In this document: piece by piece, positions 46,201 through 54,749 of the stretch
Position numbering within the stretch: the first letter of the stretch is position 1
How the letters are laid out: each line of letters starts with the position of its first letter
Assembly: GCF_024648825.1 (NCBI RefSeq)
Contig: NZ_JANBBE010000006.1
Location: 186,001 to 250,000, forward strand
Origin: Lentzea californiensis
GTDB taxonomy: Bacteria > Actinomycetota > Actinomycetes > Mycobacteriales > Pseudonocardiaceae
Length of the DNA stretch: 64,000 nucleotides
Direction: 5' to 3'
The notes under the pieces: generated by a model
Seen by the model: the letters and a program-made list of their open reading frames with translations, nothing else
What the model was told of the DNA's origin: nothing
The model's database searches: none
Made by a program: the position numbers and the translations under genes

Positions 46201-47315
46201 CGCACGACCGGCTCGAACTTGTGCACGTTGCGCAGGGGTGCGAGCGGCCCGTCCAGGAGTCCGCGCACCACCTCGGCGAGCGGCGAGTCGAGCGATCCGA
46301 CGTACCCGACGGTCAGCAGCGTCAGCCCCGCCAGCGTGCCGAGCACCAGGAAACGGCGTTCCGGCAGCCCCAGCCGGGCCAGTCCGACGACGCCGATGAG
46401 CGCCACCAGGGCGGTGCCGGCCATCAGCGCGGGGTTGTCGACCAGGATGAACCCGTTGGGCCACCACGGTTCGCCCTGCAGCACGTACGCGACCCACTGG
46501 TTCGTGCCGCGCAGCACCTGGAACAACGACATGGGCGCGGTGGTGTTCGCCGCCGACTCGATGTAGTCGAGGAACGGCAGGCTGTACCGCCCGAGCAGCA
46601 GCAGCGGGAAGATCCACCACAGCGAGACCGCGAGGACGCAGCCGGACCACCACAGCAGCAGCTTCACGTGCGCGCGGTTCCACGTGCGCGTCAGCAGCCA
46701 GATCCCCGGGAGGACCAGCGCCATCACGACCATCGCGCCGTTGACGCCGCCCATCCCGAGCACCGCGAGCGCCGACAGGGCCGCGGCACGGCGCGGCGAC
46801 CCGATCCGGTCGGCCAGCACCAGCGGCAGCAGCACCCACGGCAGCATGACGGCGGGCAGCATCTCCGCGGACAGCGGCCCGATCTCGGTCAGCACCCGAG
46901 GGGCCAGCGCGTAGGCCAGCGCACCGGCGTACCTCGTCGGCTCATGGCCGATGCCGAGCGCGCGGGCCAGCCTCAGCACCCCGTAGAACGCGAGGCAGAG
47001 CAGCAGCGCGCACCAAAGCCGTTGGGTGACCCACGCGGGTATGCCCAGGACCTGGCCGGCCGCGAAGAACGGCCCCATCGGGAAGAAGTAGCCGTAGGCC
47101 TGGTTCTGCAACTCACCGGCCGTGGCGGCGGGATTCCACAGGTGCAGCGCTCTGCCCAGGAACCCGGCAGGGTTGACGGCCAGGTCGAGCTTGGTGTCGA
47201 ACGTGGCCGTTCCGAACCGTTGCGCGAACGACAGCACCGTGAGTGCGAGGAGCACCCACGTCGTCGGGTTCCGATGTGCGATCTTCAGGCTCTTGATGGC
47301 GCAGGAAGTTACCAC
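43218..47315 (-). CDS. aftD: Alpha-(1->3)-arabinofuranosyltransferase AftD-like
   Basis: This 1365-residue protein matches AftD: an N-terminal GT-C domain of about 11-12 membrane helices with FDTKLDLAVNP in the first loop (catalytic acidic residues) and NQAYGYFFPMGPFF. A very large extracytoplasmic region follows, with F5/8 type C-like carbohydrate-binding modules (AVDGDGGSAWHSSSFTGP, about 710; AVDGDPGTSWVPD, about 945). Two or more helices end the chain. AftD adds branching arabinofuranose residues from decaprenyl-phospho-arabinose in arabinogalactan and lipoarabinomannan. The start is uncertain: GTG 47315 overlaps a palindrome and has no ribosome site. Confidence 0.9.
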   Translation of the reverse strand: MVTSCAIKSLKIAHRNPTTWVLLALTVLSFAQRFGTATFDTKLDLAVNPAGFLGRALHLWNPAATAGELQNQAYGYFFPMGPFFAAGQVLGIPAWVTQRLWCALLLCLAFYGVLRLARALGIGHEPTRYAGALAYALAPRVLTEIGPLSAEMLPAVMLPWVLLPLVLADRIGSPRRAAALSALAVLGMGGVNGAMVVMALVLPGIWLLTRTWNRAHVKLLLWWSGCVLAVSLWWIFPLLLLGRYSLPFLDYIESAANTTAPMSLFQVLRGTNQWVAYVLQGEPWWPNGFILVDNPALMAGTALVALIGVVGLARLGLPERRFLVLGTLAGLTLLTVGYVGSLDSPLAEVVRGLLDGPLAPLRNVHKFEPVVRLCLVLGFVHGLHLSRPTGLRAAPEHWRRRVRTGVALLLIVVVSAPAWLLTLRPGQGWSDVPAHWREAAGWLAEQDGRARTLLLPATGFGQYTWGRTVDEPMQALAQAPWAVRNQVPLGSEGNTRYMDAVYDSLSDGRGSAGLADFLARGGYRFLLLRNDIAREPTGSPPLTVLRQALQGSPGIERVAQFGPEVRMSDQRLVSSVDADATGNALEVFEVKRTVPVVTAVADADVPTVSGGPESLLPLLSQGLVEADQPVVLAGDAGGRTGQLLVTDGLRRKERNVGRVSDNLSQTMSADEASRQGRVALDVSPFQDPRHQTVAEYRGIRAVRASTSTAYADSAGAIDPANSPFAAVDGDGGSAWHSSSFTGPAGQWLEIDLDTPRSVGEVTLDLVDDLRVGWAVTRIRLTTDAGESEHDVPSGGGRHAYPVRPGLTGSVRVTVLGVAADRQDGNVGVKELSVPDMTAQRALRVPRDQDAARPGFSFTRGSQSRPACYRTDGTVRCDSSLSRFGEEVNGLTRLFRTSADGKFAVNATVVPSAGAKNPVTPEGLTITGTTSLAGDVAASPLSAVDGDPGTSWVPDVTDLRPTLTLAWKGKRTLSEFRIESVRGARTPVELEVRTDAGTEVVRVGSDGFVAIRPADTEKLELVVRESGGVGPAEIGELRVPALDGVLKPVPATTPFTVPCGKGPVIDVDGKKINSSVSGVLGDVTAHRPLKAVLCDDDLATALELPAGDHVLTTSRSDSFVVQDVSVTHVELPKPGATHREVTIGTWDATEREVTVAPGAKALLVVSENVNDGWTATLNGQVLEKVRVDGWQQAYVLPEGDGGVVALEFGPDTRYRTGLLAGALGVLAVLLLAVVPVRRRVAFVAPSGSRWLMVAMLVLLAVLGGMLPIVAVIACLLAREFWPAAPKVIAVSGVALGSGAAVLGRILGHGQEWAYVPLAQAALLVAVSAVVAAAFGPFGKRPDPPAPDSSAPDPAAPDPAAPGPVVP

Positions 47316-47322
47316 CGGGTAG
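47309..47322. promoter_or_regulatory. Envelope-cluster palindrome, aftD/methyltransferase copy
   Basis: TTACCACCGGGTAG overlaps the proposed aftD start and lies 70 bp before the divergent methyltransferase start. Confidence 0.5.
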
Positions 47323-47392
47323 TGCTCGCGGGCGACTGTCGCTATCTTGGGCCACCACGACCGTTCTGGGGCCGGTGCTCAGGCAGGTGGCG

Positions 47393-48103
47393 ATGACTTC
47401 TCCGATCACGTTCGAACAGGCGTGGGAACTGGGCGACCAGGTCCCGGGGTGGCTGACGGCCGACCAGGCGACGATGTTGTGGAGAGCCGCCCTGCGGCTC
47501 GGTCCCGGCGCGCGGATCGTCGAGATCGGCAGTCACCAGGGCCGATCGACCACCGTGCTGGGGATAGCGGCGCGCTCCGTCGGGGCCACGGTCGTCGCCG
47601 TCGACCCGTTCGTCGAGGGCAGGCTGTTCGGCGGCACGCCCACCCGCACGCGGTTCGAGAAGAACCTCGCCCGCGCGGGCCTGACCGACGTCGTGCGGCT
47701 CGAAGCCGAGTACAGCACCACGCTGCGCCGGGAGTGGGACGAACGCATCGACCTGCTGTACATCGACGGCAAGCACGACTACTGGACCTACACCGACGAC
47801 ATGCTGTGGTCGGAGAACCTCGTTCCCGACGGCGAGATCCTGGTCCACGACGCGTTCTCGTCCATCGGAGTCACCTGCGGCATCATCGCGAAGGTGCTGT
47901 GCGGCAAGCGGTACGTGTACGTGGACCGGGCGGGCTCCCTCGCGCGCTTCCGTTTGACGCAACCGAGCTGGGCCGATCGCAGGCGCGTGCTCGCCGAGAT
48001 GCCCTGGTTCCTCCGCAACGTGGGGATCAAGGTCCTGCTCCGCCTGCGGCTGCGGCCGGTCGCGCGGCTGTTCGGCCACGACAGCCCGTACGACCCGTAC
48101 TGA
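47393..48103 (+). CDS. Class I SAM-dependent methyltransferase (Methyltransf_24 type)
   Basis: This 236-residue protein has motif I IVEIGSHQGRSTTVLG (about 42-57), VVAVDPF, then DLLYIDGKHDYWTYTDDMLW (metal- and substrate-site acidic residues of the Methyltransf_24/catechol-type group) and LVHDAFSSIGVT. ATG 47393 is used with AGGTGG close upstream. It is divergent from aftD and probably modifies an envelope sugar or lipid. Its stop is 10 bp from the convergent VWA gene. Confidence 0.85.
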   Translation: MTSPITFEQAWELGDQVPGWLTADQATMLWRAALRLGPGARIVEIGSHQGRSTTVLGIAARSVGATVVAVDPFVEGRLFGGTPTRTRFEKNLARAGLTDVVRLEAEYSTTLRREWDERIDLLYIDGKHDYWTYTDDMLWSENLVPDGEILVHDAFSSIGVTCGIIAKVLCGKRYVYVDRAGSLARFRLTQPSWADRRRVLAEMPWFLRNVGIKVLLRLRLRPVARLFGHDSPYDPY

Positions 48104-48113
48104 GGCCTGTCCG

Positions 48114-49664
48114 CTACCGGGGACGGCAGGCGGGCGGCTGGCAGAGCATCGTGCTCAGAGCCTGCGCGAAGATGTCGCTGATGCCGGCGGGGTCGACGGT
48201 GGTGAAGGCCCCGCCGCCGGTCGCTTCGGCGATCGCCCTCAGTTCGCCGACGTCCACGTCCGGGCCCATGCCGATCGCGATGACGGGCAACGGCCTGCGC
48301 TTGTCCTGCAGCTTGGCCAGTTCGTCCAGCAGCTCCCGCTGACCGATCGAGTCGGGGTCCTCGTTGCGACCGTCGGTCATGATCGCGACGATGTTGATGC
48401 GGCCGAGCTCCCAGTTCTTCCGCGCCTCCCGGTAGGCGGCCAGGGTGGTGTCGTAGAGACCCGTGGCGCCGTTCGCGGTCGCTCTGGTCGCCCGGACCGC
48501 GGCGACGGCCTGGCCGCTCGCGAGGTGCTCCTTGACCGACGCGAAGGGGATGATCTCCTTGTAGTCCTTGTCGCCGTCCAGCCTGGTGGAGAACTTCCAC
48601 AGGCCGATCTGCGTGCCGGGCTTGAACATGCCCAGGCCGCGTTCGGCCGCGCCGACGGCCAGCGTCATCCGCGTCGTTCCCGTTCTGGGCACGATCTGGT
48701 TCATCGAGCCCGACACGTCCAGGACGCCCAGCACCCGCGCGGTCAGCGTGAGCCCGCTCCACAGGCGCAACGTCTCGTCCACGAAACCCTGGTCCAGGCC
48801 GGCGGCCTGGTCGTCGGGCGCGCGCAGGCCGAACCTGCCGAGGTCGGCCGCGGACCGCAGGCGTGCCAGGAACTTCTCCGCCCCCGCCCGCTGCGCCTCG
48901 TTCGCGTCGGGCAGCACGACGTACGGGAAGTCCAGCGGTGGCAACGGGTTCTCCGCGGCGACCGCCGTCAGCCGGGTCGCGCCGGGCGTGGAGTTGTGCC
49001 GCTCCAGGGCCTGTTCGGAGGTGGGGAACACGTCCAGCGGCCGGGCGAAGAGGTCCTCGGCCCGTTCGGAGTAGTCACCGGACACGGGCCTGATGGCGGC
49101 GACCGTCGCCGCCGCGGGATCCTTCTCCGCCGACGCGAACCCGCGCAGCGCCAGCAACGCCGACAGGCTGGCCGGGTCCTTGGCCGGATCGGCGATGCCG
49201 GCGACCGCGGTGGCACCGGGCCCGATCAGCTCCCGCCAGTTCTTGGCCTTCAGGGACTCCTTGACGGCGAGCACGACCGGCGACAGCGCGACGGAGGTGC
49301 CCGCCTCGGGCACCCGCCACGCACCGGAGTCCCGCGCCTGACGCAACCACGTCGTCGACTCGGGCACCCAGACCGAGGGCGACGCCTCCCCGGCGACGAG
49401 CCGGGTCATCGTCTCGCGGGCGGGCTCGGCCTTGACCTCGACGCGGTAGCAGTCGTCCTCCGACGCGCCGAGTTCGTCCGCGACCTCGCTCAGGGCCGGC
49501 GCGACCGCGGGCGCCGCGGTGACGAGAACCGTCGCCGGATCCGTGCAGCGGGTCGCGTTGAGCCGGTCGAGGACGACGTCGCCGCCGATCCAGGCGGCGA
49601 TCGACAACACGAGCAGCACTGACAGCCCGGCGACGGGCGCCGTCACCCGCCGTGGTCGCACCAT
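48114..49664 (-). CDS. Membrane-anchored VWA protein with substrate-binding domain
   Basis: From ATG 49664 the 516-residue product has an N-terminal signal anchor (RRVTAPVAGLSVLLVLSIAAW) and an extracellular type 2 solute-binding-like domain (about 45-300, with VLVTAAPAVAPALSEVA, SVWVPESTTWL and LDVFPTSEQALERHN). A C-terminal von Willebrand factor A domain follows, with an intact MIDAS (GVLDVSGSM, and Thr/Asp downstream in IMTDGRNED). This combination is common in actinomycetes and suggests a metal-dependent adhesion or assembly role at the surface. Divergent from a Clp-type ATPase. Confidence 0.85.
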   Translation of the reverse strand: MVRPRRVTAPVAGLSVLLVLSIAAWIGGDVVLDRLNATRCTDPATVLVTAAPAVAPALSEVADELGASEDDCYRVEVKAEPARETMTRLVAGEASPSVWVPESTTWLRQARDSGAWRVPEAGTSVALSPVVLAVKESLKAKNWRELIGPGATAVAGIADPAKDPASLSALLALRGFASAEKDPAAATVAAIRPVSGDYSERAEDLFARPLDVFPTSEQALERHNSTPGATRLTAVAAENPLPPLDFPYVVLPDANEAQRAGAEKFLARLRSAADLGRFGLRAPDDQAAGLDQGFVDETLRLWSGLTLTARVLGVLDVSGSMNQIVPRTGTTRMTLAVGAAERGLGMFKPGTQIGLWKFSTRLDGDKDYKEIIPFASVKEHLASGQAVAAVRATRATANGATGLYDTTLAAYREARKNWELGRINIVAIMTDGRNEDPDSIGQRELLDELAKLQDKRRPLPVIAIGMGPDVDVGELRAIAEATGGGAFTTVDPAGISDIFAQALSTMLCQPPACRPR

Positions 49665-49798
49665 GGCGGACACCCTAGACAACTAGCTCTGGCACCACCA
49701 GAACTCGCCGGTTCCGATTCCTGCCTGGCCTGTGTTCCTCGCCCAGGAGGCGGAGAATCGGAGGCGCAGGCTCCTCGACCGAGCGGAAACGGCGGCAG

Positions 49799-51808
49799 AT
49801 GGCAGACGACTGGGTGTTCGGCTTCGGGTCCCGCTCGTTCGAGGACCTGGTCGGAAAGCTCTTCGGCGGGCTGGTGGAGCCGCAGTCCGCGACGCGGCGC
49901 ACCGACCGCTTCGGGCGCGACCTCACCGCCGCGGCGCGGGACGGCCTGCTGGACCCGGTGATCGGCCGGGAGGACGTGATCGACGAGGTGCTCGAGGTGT
50001 TGTCGCGGCGCACCAAGAACAACCCCGTCCTGATCGGGGATCCCGGCGTGGGCAAGACCGCCGTCGTCGAGGGCATCGCGGCACGGATCGCGAGCGGCGA
50101 GGTGCCCGCCACGCTGAGCGGCAGGCGGCTGATCTCGCTGAACCTCGCGGGCATGGTCGCCGGGGCGAAGTACCGCGGCGAGTTCGAGGAACGGCTCGAA
50201 GGCGTCATCGAGGAGGTGACCGCGGCGGACCGGATGGTGGTCCTGTTCATCGACGAGCTGCACGTCGTGGTGGGCGCGGGCAGTGCGGAAGGCGCGCCGA
50301 TGGACGCCGCGACCATCCTCAAGCCCGTGCTCACGTCCGGACGGGTGCAGGTCATCGGGGCCACCACGGCCGAGGACTACCGGCGGTACATCGCGAGGGA
50401 CGCCGCCCTGGAGCGGCGGTTCCAGCCGATCGCGGTCGCCGAACCGTCGGTCGCCGAGGCGATCGCCATCCTCCGCGGGCTGCGCGCCCGCTACGAGATG
50501 CACCACGGCGTGCGGATCTCGGACGAGGCACTCGTGTCCGCCGTGGAACTGTCGGCCCGCTACGTCACCGACCGGTTCCTGCCGGACAAGGCCGTGGACC
50601 TGGTGGACCGCGCGGGTGCGCGGGTCCGGCTGCGGGAGAAGTCCGCGCTACCGCCGGACCCGGTGCGGCTCGAACAGCGGGTGCGGCGGCTGGAACGGGA
50701 GAAGGACGCCGCACAGGGCGAGGACGCGGCGTTCCTCGCCGGAGAGCTCGACCGTGCTGTCGCCGGACTGGAGGCCGCCCGCGCCGCACTGGCCGACGCG
50801 CCCCAGGTCTCGGCGAACGACGTCGCCGAGGTCGTGTCCCGCAGCACGGGCATCCCCGTCGCCCAGCTCACCGAGGCGGAACGACACCGGTTGCTGCACC
50901 TGGAAGACCAGCTGCACCAGCGGATCGTCGGGCAGGACGAGGCGGTCGAGGCGGTCGCCGACGCGGTGCGCCAGGGCCGCGCGGGCCTCAAGCACCCGGA
51001 CCGGCCCGTCGGCTCCTTCCTGTTCCTCGGCCCGACCGGCGTCGGCAAGACCGAGGTCGCGCGAGCGCTGGCCGAAGCGCTCTTCGGCTCGGAGGACCGG
51101 CTGATCCGGTTCGACATGAGCGAGTTCTCGCAAGCGCACGCGGTCGCGCGGCTGATCGGCGTGCCACCGGGGTACGCCGGCCACGAGGAGGCCGGTCAGC
51201 TCACCGGCGCGGTCCGGCGCGCCCCGTACTCGGTCCTGCTGCTGGACGAGATCGAGAAGGCGCACCCCGACGTCTTCAACACCCTGCTGCAGGTGCTCGA
51301 CACGGGCAGGCTCACCGACGCCGGGGGACGCACCGCCGACTTCTCCAACACCGTGATCATCATGACCAGCAACATCGGTGCCGGCCAGCTCCTCGCCGCA
51401 GCCGGCACGGGTGTTGCGGCCGAGCAGCTGAGGGAATCGTTGATGGCGGCGGTCCGCCGCAGCTTCCGACCGGAGTTCCTCAACCGCCTCGACGAGATCA
51501 TCCTGTTCCGCGGGCTGGACGCCGTTCAGTTGCGGCGGATCACCTCGCTGCTGCTCGAACCCACCCGGCAACGGCTGCGCGAGCAGAACATCACGCTGGA
51601 CGTGGACGAGCAGGCCGTCGACTGGCTCGCCGCCCGCGGCCACGTGCCCGAGTACGGCGCACGGCCGTTGCGGCGCACCATCGGCAGGGAGCTCGACCGG
51701 CGGCTGTCCCGTGCCCTGCTCGCGGGCGAGCTGAGCGGCGGGCAGCACGCCGTCGTGACGGTCACCGACGCGGAACTGACCCTGACCATCACCGGCGTCC
51801 CGGACTGA
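49799..51808 (+). CDS. Class I Clp (ClpB/ClpC-like) AAA+ ATPase lacking the N-domain
   Basis: This 669-residue protein has two AAA+ modules. The first has Walker A GDPGVGKT (about 79-86), Walker B VVLFIDE and [12 protein letters not shown]; the second has GPTGVGKT (about 411-418), [11 protein letters not shown] and [14 protein letters not shown]. It starts only about 35 residues before the first conserved helix ([11 protein letters not shown]), so the Clp_N repeat domain (about 150 residues) is absent. The middle region is short, as in ClpC/ClpA, not the long ClpB coil. No ClpP-binding loop (IGF/LGF) is evident, so a chaperone rather than protease role is likely. Confidence 0.88.
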   Translation: MADDWVFGFGSRSFEDLVGKLFGGLVEPQSATRRTDRFGRDLTAAARDGLLDPVIGREDVIDEVLEVLSRRTKNNPVLIGDPGVGKTAVVEGIAARIASGEVPATLSGRRLISLNLAGMVAGAKYRGEFEERLEGVIEEVTAADRMVVLFIDELHVVVGAGSAEGAPMDAATILKPVLTSGRVQVIGATTAEDYRRYIARDAALERRFQPIAVAEPSVAEAIAILRGLRARYEMHHGVRISDEALVSAVELSARYVTDRFLPDKAVDLVDRAGARVRLREKSALPPDPVRLEQRVRRLEREKDAAQGEDAAFLAGELDRAVAGLEAARAALADAPQVSANDVAEVVSRSTGIPVAQLTEAERHRLLHLEDQLHQRIVGQDEAVEAVADAVRQGRAGLKHPDRPVGSFLFLGPTGVGKTEVARALAEALFGSEDRLIRFDMSEFSQAHAVARLIGVPPGYAGHEEAGQLTGAVRRAPYSVLLLDEIEKAHPDVFNTLLQVLDTGRLTDAGGRTADFSNTVIIMTSNIGAGQLLAAAGTGVAAEQLRESLMAAVRRSFRPEFLNRLDEIILFRGLDAVQLRRITSLLLEPTRQRLREQNITLDVDEQAVDWLAARGHVPEYGARPLRRTIGRELDRRLSRALLAGELSGGQHAVVTVTDAELTLTITGVPD

Positions 51809-51813
51809 CCCGG

Positions 51814-52560
51814 TCAGGGATTCCAGTCCACGAGGACCTGGGTGCGGTCGAAGCGTCGTGCGACCAGGTCGTCGCGCTGGATCGCCCAGAAGATCGCGGC
51901 ACCCCCGCCGGACCTGTGCACGTTGAACTCCAGCAACAAAACCCAGTCGGCCGTGTCGGACGACGGCGTACCACCACCGGGCCATCGCCCCTTCCGCTCG
52001 TCCTCGGCCGCTAAGTAGGCGGCCGACTCGGTCGCGGCACTCCCGTTGCAGTCCGTGCCGTACCCGCCCAGCACCACGCTCGCTCCGCCCCACTGGTCCG
52101 TCCACACGTCGGCCAGCGCCTCGGAGTGGAGGTGCCCCGGCACCGGCACGAGGTAGACGGGTGGCGGTGCGCCGACCGGGCCGACGAAGGGCAGGGACAC
52201 GTCGAGCGTGAGGCGGATCTCGCCTTGCTGGAACTCGTCGCAGATCTCCGCGAAGTCCTCGCTGCAGGCCGGATAGGACGAAGGATCCAGCTGTCGTTCC
52301 TCGACAGCCGCGCCTTCCGGCACGTACACCAGCTCGCCCATGCCGTGCTCCTCCGGATAACCGAAGAACAGCAGCTTGCCGTCGGACGGCAGCGGAAGGT
52401 CCGTCGCCTCCCTCGGGAGCGCGGCGCAGTCGATGGTGGCGACCAGGGGGTAGCCCTGCGTCTCGACGCCGGCGGGAAGCAGGATCGGGCCACCGAACCG
52501 GCCCACCACCGGCCCGTCCCCGTCCGGTGTGAGAAGCGCGGACGGGCGGACGAGCTCCAT
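51814..52560 (-). CDS. DUF1963 (YwqG-like) protein
   Basis: The product shows DUF1963 hallmarks: PVVGRFGGPILLPAG, YPLVATIDCAALP, LLFFGYPEE, VYVPEGA, then QWGGASVVLGGYG and WVLLLEFN. YwqG-like proteins have no established biochemical role. ATG 52560 (248 residues, GTGGAG upstream) is used. The frame is open further upstream with plausible family sequence (GTVPAPDVERW), so a longer form starting at GTG 52662, overlapping the divergent SnoaL start, is possible. Confidence 0.75.
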   Translation of the reverse strand: MELVRPSALLTPDGDGPVVGRFGGPILLPAGVETQGYPLVATIDCAALPREATDLPLPSDGKLLFFGYPEEHGMGELVYVPEGAAVEERQLDPSSYPACSEDFAEICDEFQQGEIRLTLDVSLPFVGPVGAPPPVYLVPVPGHLHSEALADVWTDQWGGASVVLGGYGTDCNGSAATESAAYLAAEDERKGRWPGGGTPSSDTADWVLLLEFNVHRSGGGAAIFWAIQRDDLVARRFDRTQVLVDWNP

Positions 52561-52654
52561 CCACCGCTCCACGTCGGGTGCCGGGACCGTCCCGTCCCAG
52601 CCGTCTGGTGCTTCCGCTGATCGGACGCACGACCACGGGAACTGAGGTGCGGGC

Positions 52655-53140
52655 GTGAGCACGCTCGAAGAACTGACCGATCGGACGGCCATCGCCGAGG
52701 TCGTCGCCGGGCTCGCCCACGCGCAGGACGACCGGGACTGGACCGCGCTGCGGCGGCTGTTCGCCGGCGAGGTGCTGCTGGACCTGTCGACCCACCACTT
52801 CGGCAGGCCGCCGGCGACCGTGGCGGCCGCCGATCTGGTCGAACTGGCCCGCGGCACCCTCGAAGGCTTCGGCAGCACCCACCACGCCGCCTCGAACCCG
52901 CAGGTGCGGCTAGCGGGCGACGCAGCCGAGTGCCGGGTGCACGTGATCGCCTACCACCACGTTCCCGCGGCTCCCGGCGTCGTCGACTTCTGCACGATGC
53001 GGGGCTCCTGGGAGCTGGCGCTGCGCAAGGTCGACGGCAACTGGCTCATCACCCGCTGGGCCGTACGGCGCACCTGCCCGTGGGAGGGGTCGCCGGACGT
53101 CTACGCGCTCGCGGCCTCCCGGATCGCATCCACGTCCTGA
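52655..53140 (+). CDS. SnoaL-like (NTF2-fold) protein
   Basis: This 161-residue protein has the SnoaL_4/NTF2 pattern: EELTDRTAIAEVVAGLAHAQDDRDWTALRRLFAGEVLLDLS at the N-terminus, STHHAASNPQV with the conserved His pair region, and GSWELALRKVDGNWLITRW at the end. The cone-shaped fold hosts isomerases, hydrolases or ligand binders. The start is GTG 52655. It is 22 bp upstream of a NIPSNAP-type gene, which suggests a joint catabolic or detoxifying role. Confidence 0.85.
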   Translation: MSTLEELTDRTAIAEVVAGLAHAQDDRDWTALRRLFAGEVLLDLSTHHFGRPPATVAAADLVELARGTLEGFGSTHHAASNPQVRLAGDAAECRVHVIAYHHVPAAPGVVDFCTMRGSWELALRKVDGNWLITRWAVRRTCPWEGSPDVYALAASRIASTS

Positions 53141-53162
53141 CCGCCGCCTGGGAGGCACACCC

Positions 53163-53468
53163 GTGTTCTACGATCCGCACGGAACACGCCCGCCCGGCCA
53201 CGGCGCGGAGCTGGCCCGCTACATGGACGACACCGTCATCCCGCTGCACCAGGAGAGGGGGATGACGGTCGTCGGGTCCTTCACCGCGGCCGGCGACTCG
53301 TTCGTCTGGATCCGGCGCTTCGAGGACGACGCGGACCGCGCACGCGTCCTGGAGTCCGTCCACAGCCATCCCCGGTGCGCGGCCGTGGCCGGCACGGTGT
53401 CCGAGCTGGTGGGCCGGCCCGAGTCCACGGTCCGGCTGGAGCCGACTCCCCGGTCCGGGCTGCGCTGA
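53163..53468 (+). CDS. NIPSNAP-family (dimeric alpha/beta barrel) protein
   Basis: GTG 53163 follows GGAGG. The 101-residue product has HGAELARYMDDTVIPLHQERGMTVVGSFTA and DSFVWIRRFEDDADRARVLESV, the usual NIPSNAP ferredoxin-like core. Such small proteins are putative monooxygenase-like or ligand-binding dimers. It follows the SnoaL-like gene closely and is likely co-transcribed. Confidence 0.8.
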   Translation: MFYDPHGTRPPGHGAELARYMDDTVIPLHQERGMTVVGSFTAAGDSFVWIRRFEDDADRARVLESVHSHPRCAAVAGTVSELVGRPESTVRLEPTPRSGLR

Positions 53469-53564
53469 GGCACTGAGGTGAGCGCGACCACATCCCGCAC
53501 CCCCTGACCTGGGGCTGGACCCCGTGCGCGAGATCGCCGCAGAACCGAATGCCACAATGGACGA

Positions 53565-54425
53565 ATGGCACTGGGATACATCCTCGCTGTGCTGGCGACC
53601 CTGGCGTCAGGCAGTGGCTCGGTCCTGGCGTCCACCGGTGTCCAGCGCGCCGGCGCGTACGGCGGCTCGTCGCTCGACCTCATCGCCCTCCGGCGTCAGT
53701 GGCTCTACTTCCTCGGTCTCGGCGTGGACCTGGTGGGATTCGCGCTCGCGGCCATGGCGCTGCACCGGCTGCCGCTGTTCCTCGTCCAGTCGATGCTGGC
53801 GTTCAGCGTCGGCGTGACGGCCACGATCTCCGTCTTCCTGGGCTCCCGCCTCGGCACACCGGGATGGGCCGCGCTGGGCGTCGGCGCGACCGGGCTGATC
53901 CTGCTGGGCGTGTCCGCCGAACCGGGTCCGGCGCAGTCCCTGCCACCGCAGTGGCGCTGGGTCCTCGTGTGCATGGCGATACCGGTGGCGGGAATCGCCC
54001 TCTACGCCCGGCGCCACCACCACGTCTGGGCGACGGTGGCGCTGGCCTTCGGCGCCGGTGTCTCCTACAGCGTCGTCGGCATCTCGGCGCGGGCGCTCGA
54101 CTTCCCGGACGCCGTGTGGCGGCTCGTCCTGGAACCGGCGGCCTGGGCGATCGCCCTCAACGGTCTCGCCGCGGCGGTGCTGTTCGCGATGGCGCTGCAG
54201 AAGGGCGGCGCGACCTCGGTCACCGCGATCATGTTCACCACCAACACGGCATTGTCGTCGGCCGTCGGCCTGATCTACCTCGACGACCGCGTCCGCGACG
54301 GCTACACGACCGCGGCCGCCGCCGGATTCGTCCTGGCGATCACCGGAGCGATCGCCGTCGCCCACTACGCGGCCGAGACCGGGCAGAAGGACCGTTCCAA
54401 GACACCGGCCGGCGCGCGGTCGTGA
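53565..54425 (+). CDS. DMT/EamA-like ten-helix membrane protein
   Basis: This 286-residue protein is almost wholly hydrophobic with about nine to ten helices in two related halves. It begins ALGYILAVLATLASGSGSVLASTGVQRAG and has LYFLGLGVDLVGFALAAMALHRLPLFLVQS, features of the drug/metabolite transporter-like (EamA/NIPA) group. It probably exports or imports a small solute or Mg2+; the substrate is not evident. Its ribosome site is weak. Confidence 0.75.
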   Translation: MALGYILAVLATLASGSGSVLASTGVQRAGAYGGSSLDLIALRRQWLYFLGLGVDLVGFALAAMALHRLPLFLVQSMLAFSVGVTATISVFLGSRLGTPGWAALGVGATGLILLGVSAEPGPAQSLPPQWRWVLVCMAIPVAGIALYARRHHHVWATVALAFGAGVSYSVVGISARALDFPDAVWRLVLEPAAWAIALNGLAAAVLFAMALQKGGATSVTAIMFTTNTALSSAVGLIYLDDRVRDGYTTAAAAGFVLAITGAIAVAHYAAETGQKDRSKTPAGARS

Positions 54426-54463
54426 GGCGCTCGCGCGCGGTGACGCAGGGCCCGGTCTGAGAC

Positions 54464-54613
54464 TTAGATCGTGTCGGCGGTGTCCTGCGGCACGCCGGCC
54501 GGTTCGCGGAACAGACCGGTGTAGGACCGCTGCTCCTCGTCGGGCGACGAACCGGGCGTCGTGTCCGGGAGGTCGACGTCAGGGTGGCTGAAGAGCCCGT
54601 TCTCTGGCTGCAT
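54464..54613 (-). CDS. Short peptide with internal repeat
   Basis: ATG 54613 (GGAGAAAG about ten bases upstream) opens a 49-residue acidic peptide. It contains two related units: GLFSHPDVDLPDTT (residues 6-19) and GLFREPAGVPQDTA (about 34-47), both GLF-x-x-P-x-x-(L/V)-P-(D/Q)-x-T-like. There is no cysteine, no signal peptide and no recognised modifying enzyme nearby, so it is not a clear RiPP precursor. It is convergent with the DMT-type gene. Function unknown. Confidence 0.5.
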   Translation of the reverse strand: MQPENGLFSHPDVDLPDTTPGSSPDEEQRSYTGLFREPAGVPQDTADTI

Positions 54614-54749
54614 GGTTTCCGACTTTCTCCGCGTCCTGTGCGTGCTCACGGCGAGCTGTCGCACGGCGCCATGGGGGTTCCGGACAACTGACGAGTGCAG
54701 TCCCGGTCACCCCCGAGACTACACGTCGCACGCAGTCGCGCGTCGCGGT

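Noticed and set aside
54464..54613. RiPP precursor (lanthipeptide, lasso or similar)
   Set aside because: No cysteine, no recognition motif and no modifying enzyme in the neighbourhood.
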